Source: a virus
Virus record (IMG/VR): IMGVR_UViG_3300028550_000640
Coordinates: 1-23,873 of that record
Length of the DNA stretch: 23,873 nucleotides
Direction: 5' to 3' (one strand)
Shown here in pieces: positions 22,031 to 23,873 of the stretch. Below the pieces are notes generated by a model. That model searched no databases, was not told the DNA's origin, and saw nothing but the letters and a program-made list of their open reading frames with translations. Each line of letters begins with the position of its first letter. Positions within the stretch are counted from its first letter, which is position 1. Position numbers and translations under genes: made by a program.

Positions 22031-22431
22031 TGTAGTCTCTCCTCATGGTATTTAATTAAGTCATTGAACTCTTTTAGCATTTCTCTGTAGTCAGCAGTGT
22101 ATAACTTTTTGATCTTGCGCTTGTCTCTATGCATTTCTCTAACAAAGTCTTCACCGTACATATCAATCATCCATAGCGTGTACTGACCTTCTGCACTGCC
22201 ATGCTTCATACCGAAACCGTTACATCCTTTGCACTGGGGGTGTACGCACTCCATCTCAAGTGCCCAGTAAGACGAGCTACCTTTGGCTATGTAGTGACCA
22301 CCGTCACACTCCTTCCAGTGCATTCTCTTATCACAAGAAACACATTCAACCATGCCATATTCATCTGCGGCTGATATTCGTGCTAACTTTTGTATCGCAG
22401 TTAAACATTTAGAACGCAGTGTTACGGCCAT
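22027..22431 (-). CDS. ninG: NinG-like recombination protein
   Basis: In lambda, NinG (Rap) is a structure-specific DNA endonuclease that resolves branched recombination intermediates. This 134-residue protein, shorter than lambda NinG (about 200), has the expected zinc-finger/HNH-like pattern: C30-x-x-C33 followed by HWKECDGGHYIAKG (38-51) and HPQCKGCN at 64-71, with C67 and C70. A charged helical tail follows. The missing length is mostly at the N-terminus, which begins directly with a short basic helix. GGAGAG precedes ATG 22431. Neighbours are a nuclease-like gene upstream and a NinB-like gene further up, so the block resembles part of a lambdoid nin region. Confidence 0.88.
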   Translation of the reverse strand: MAVTLRSKCLTAIQKLARISAADEYGMVECVSCDKRMHWKECDGGHYIAKGSSSYWALEMECVHPQCKGCNGFGMKHGSAEGQYTLWMIDMYGEDFVREMHRDKRKIKKLYTADYREMLKEFNDLIKYHEERLQ

Positions 22432-22445
22432 AAATACTCTCCATT

Positions 22446-22997
22446 TTAAATAAAAGCCTTTTCATATAAATGAGTTTCTAATCCCAAAAAAAGATCAGAC
22501 ATAGGTAGCATTTGGTGGTACTTCATTTTGCCTACATCTTCACGTTCATTTAAACCATTACTATTTTGTCCTTTTAGCTTTATTTCGCATTCGTCCCAAT
22601 AATCTTTTTTTCTGTGCCAGCCCATAAACTCGACACTCTTTGCTTGCGTTTCCCCTTTTGGGATTAGCACACTACTAAACACATAGTAATGGCAGGGACT
22701 TTTCTTTTGGTACAAGGCGACATGAGTATCATAATCACGCTGACATTTAACAGTTCTTTGTTTGGCTTTAATATCTAACGTTGCATCACCAACCTTAAAG
22801 TCATAATGATAAGAAGTCTTTGCTGTATAATCATGCTCTAACATCAATTCATTTAAATAATCTCGAAAAATTATTTCAGCTAAATTACCCACATATTGAC
22901 CAGTTCCACTTTTAAGAATGGTTTTACTATTAAATGCTGACCCAGATGATTCTTGCCTAGCTTCAGCGTCTTGTTTTTGTGTTGGGAAAAACAACAT
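22446..22997 (-). CDS. Possible PD-(D/E)XK nuclease between NinB-like and NinG-like genes
   Basis: This is a 183-residue protein of no recognised named family. GQYVGNLAEIIFRDYL (33-48) contains E41; YHYDFKVGDATLDIKAKQR (63-81) has D66 and then D75-I-K77. The order Glu, Asp, D-x-K fits the core of PD-(D/E)XK nucleases, where a helix glutamate and a D...DxK pair bind metal, so a DNA-cutting role is a reasonable guess. GGAGG at 23006-23002 precedes ATG 22997. The gap of about 100 bases upstream contains an inverted repeat, so expression may be separately set. It ends 14 bases before the NinG-like gene. Confidence 0.75.
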   Translation of the reverse strand: MLFFPTQKQDAEARQESSGSAFNSKTILKSGTGQYVGNLAEIIFRDYLNELMLEHDYTAKTSYHYDFKVGDATLDIKAKQRTVKCQRDYDTHVALYQKKSPCHYYVFSSVLIPKGETQAKSVEFMGWHRKKDYWDECEIKLKGQNSNGLNEREDVGKMKYHQMLPMSDLFLGLETHLYEKAFI

Positions 22998-23025
22998 TTA
23001 AACCTCCATTATTTTTTATTTTACC

Positions 23026-23041
23026 ATACCATGTAGGGTAT
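23026..23041. repeat. Short inverted repeat ATACC-N6-GGTAT, possible operator
   Basis: ATACC (23026-23030) and GGTAT (23037-23041) form a symmetric site with a 6-base centre, in the only non-coding gap of about 100 bases between the NinB-like and nuclease-like genes. AT-rich sequence with promoter-like elements lies beside it, but no convincing -35/-10 pair. A repressor site or a weak RNA hairpin are both possible. Confidence 0.35.
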
Positions 23042-23098
23042 ATCATAATTTTCGTTAAACGCTCTGAAATAGCCCTTAGAATGCCTTTAAACAGCATC

Positions 23099-23533
23099 CT
23101 AGACACCCTTGTCCATAGCTTGCTTGGCAAACAATACACCAATGCCATGAGTCTCACCTAAATGTCTTGTTAAAGTTTCAGCTACAGGTGCTACTTCCCA
23201 AGTATCTAACTCGCTACTGCTTTCTGGTTTGTTAGGATACATTGCTTTTTGTACTGCCATCCACAATTTATCCATAACACTGCGAGAAGTCCACGGAGTT
23301 TCTATTGGATTCTTTAACAGTGGGCTAGTCGTTTGCATTTCAAACCCTGCATTGTTGCACTTGTTTGCTATGTCTTTACAGAAAGCCCAGATAGCGTCAT
23401 TTTGTTTTATGGTTCTTGGCTTGCCTAACTTGTAATTGAACGTAACGTACTTCTTTTTCTCGTATAGTTCAGTTGCAAACTTAACATAGCTTTCCAAACG
23501 CGAGTCACTGTTTACTGTATAACCTTCAGGCAT
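23099..23533 (-). CDS. ninB: NinB-like recombination protein
   Basis: Lambda NinB (Orf) is a recombination mediator that binds single-stranded DNA and SSB and helps load strand-annealing protein. This protein has 144 residues, the usual size. The stretch RTIKQNDAIWAFCKDIANKC (40-59) matches the hallmark R-x-x-x-Q-N-x-x-x-W-A of NinB proteins, and a following Trp- and Lys-rich part (81-100) and TWEVAPVAETLTRHLGE (111-127) keep the family order. The match is from memory of the lambda protein, so moderate certainty. AGAGGAG precedes ATG 23533, and the start overlaps the end of the upstream gene. Confidence 0.72.
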   Translation of the reverse strand: MPEGYTVNSDSRLESYVKFATELYEKKKYVTFNYKLGKPRTIKQNDAIWAFCKDIANKCNNAGFEMQTTSPLLKNPIETPWTSRSVMDKLWMAVQKAMYPNKPESSSELDTWEVAPVAETLTRHLGETHGIGVLFAKQAMDKGV

Positions 23534-23855
23534 TTAAAATACTCCTCTTTAGCCAATTGGCGCTGATTACTTCTGCGTAAGAGTCAAATTGAGTTACGCG
23601 GTGTCCGTCTGTTTTTACTAATTGGTTAACAGCTTTGCTTCTTATTTGTTTTGCACCAAAAACAAGATCAGTTCCAATACGTTTGTTTAAATTATTGATT
23701 TTAATTCCAGACAATGCTGATATTTCTTTGTACGTGTATTTTTTATAAGTCTTAAACCCATTTGTTTCTTCGCCCATATAAGTCATTAACTTTTCCGGCA
23801 CTGATTTTTTGTGGTATTTTTGTGGTTGCAATAAAATCAAGTCATTATCGACCAT
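23526..23855 (-). CDS. Hypothetical protein with possible helix-turn-helix
   Basis: This 109-residue protein starts near the window edge (ATG 23855) and overlaps the NinB-like start by eight bases. The stretch Y-T-Y-K-E-I-S-A-L-S-G-I-K-I-N-N-L-N-K-R-I (about 40-60) has the spacing of a helix-turn-helix: a helix with EIS, a turn at SG and a second helix. The overall charge is basic (LKR, RSKAVNQLVK). It might be a DNA-binding regulator or recombination accessory protein. No family name is justified. A real start further upstream outside the window cannot be ruled out, although the frame reads through the last 18 bases without a clear start. Confidence 0.65.
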   Translation of the reverse strand: MVDNDLILLQPQKYHKKSVPEKLMTYMGEETNGFKTYKKYTYKEISALSGIKINNLNKRIGTDLVFGAKQIRSKAVNQLVKTDGHRVTQFDSYAEVISANWLKRSILNA

Positions 23856-23873
23856 TATTGTCTTGCCTTTGAG

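Noticed and set aside
22979-23161. Plus-strand open frame of 60 codons opposite the gap before the nuclease-like gene
   Set aside because: It overlaps the 3' end of the NinB-like gene and the 5' end of the nuclease-like gene in antisense, and has no ribosome binding site.
1-23873. CRISPR array, tRNA genes, insertion sequences, integrase or attachment sites
   Set aside because: No regularly spaced repeats of CRISPR length, no tRNA-like cloverleaf, no transposase-like frame and no integrase were seen on either strand.

Overview
The window is a contiguous piece of a tailed-phage genome (free phage, prophage or virome contig) of the short-tailed, T7-like virion type. It is AT-rich, with tightly packed genes, many ATGA/TAATG overlaps and strand-coherent blocks. 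The protein families and style resemble marine podovirus genomes, probably infecting a Gram-negative bacterium: there is an M15 endolysin, a 3TM holin and T7-type ejection proteins. The host cannot be named from the sequence. No RNA polymerase, integrase, tRNA, CRISPR array or insertion sequence was found.

Layout. Positions 2-530 hold the 3' end of an unrecognised gene and two small unknown genes. Positions 531-6512 are the head block: large terminase, a small His/Cys protein, a Gly/Ser-rich protein, T7-type portal, a Bbp19-like protein, a scaffold-like protein, the major capsid protein and a likely decoration protein. The capsid gene has its own sigma70-like promoter and a leader with two adjacent hairpins, and a strong GC terminator with a UUCG loop closes the capsid/decoration pair. 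Positions 6580-15644 are the tail/ejection block: tubular proteins A and B, a cupin-like protein and three internal virion proteins in the T7 order gp14-gp15-gp16. Tubular protein B carries an inserted discoidin-like domain. Positions 15689-19623 are the adsorption block: a T7-gp17-anchored beta-helix tailspike, a second fibre and two small beta-rich proteins. Positions 19658-20730 are the lysis block: two small single-TM proteins, a GTA-type 3TM holin and an M15 peptidase.

At about 20.75 kb the plus-strand late genes meet a minus-strand block at a hairpin terminator. The minus strand, read right to left, holds an HTH-like protein, a NinB-like protein, a possible PD-(D/E)XK nuclease, a NinG-like protein and two small unknowns. 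After a terminator with an embedded TATAAT box comes a separate operon of three very basic small proteins (92, 42 and 50 residues). Two of these three, and one lysis-block gene, are shorter than 60 codons and easily missed.

The most notable points are: the three-gene basic-protein operon with a possibly leaderless promoter; the discoidin-like insertion in tubular protein B; the promoter plus double-hairpin leader before the capsid gene; a 12-bp tandem repeat with TATACA every 12 bp at the start of the lysis block; and an unassigned nuclease-like gene between the NinB- and NinG-like genes.
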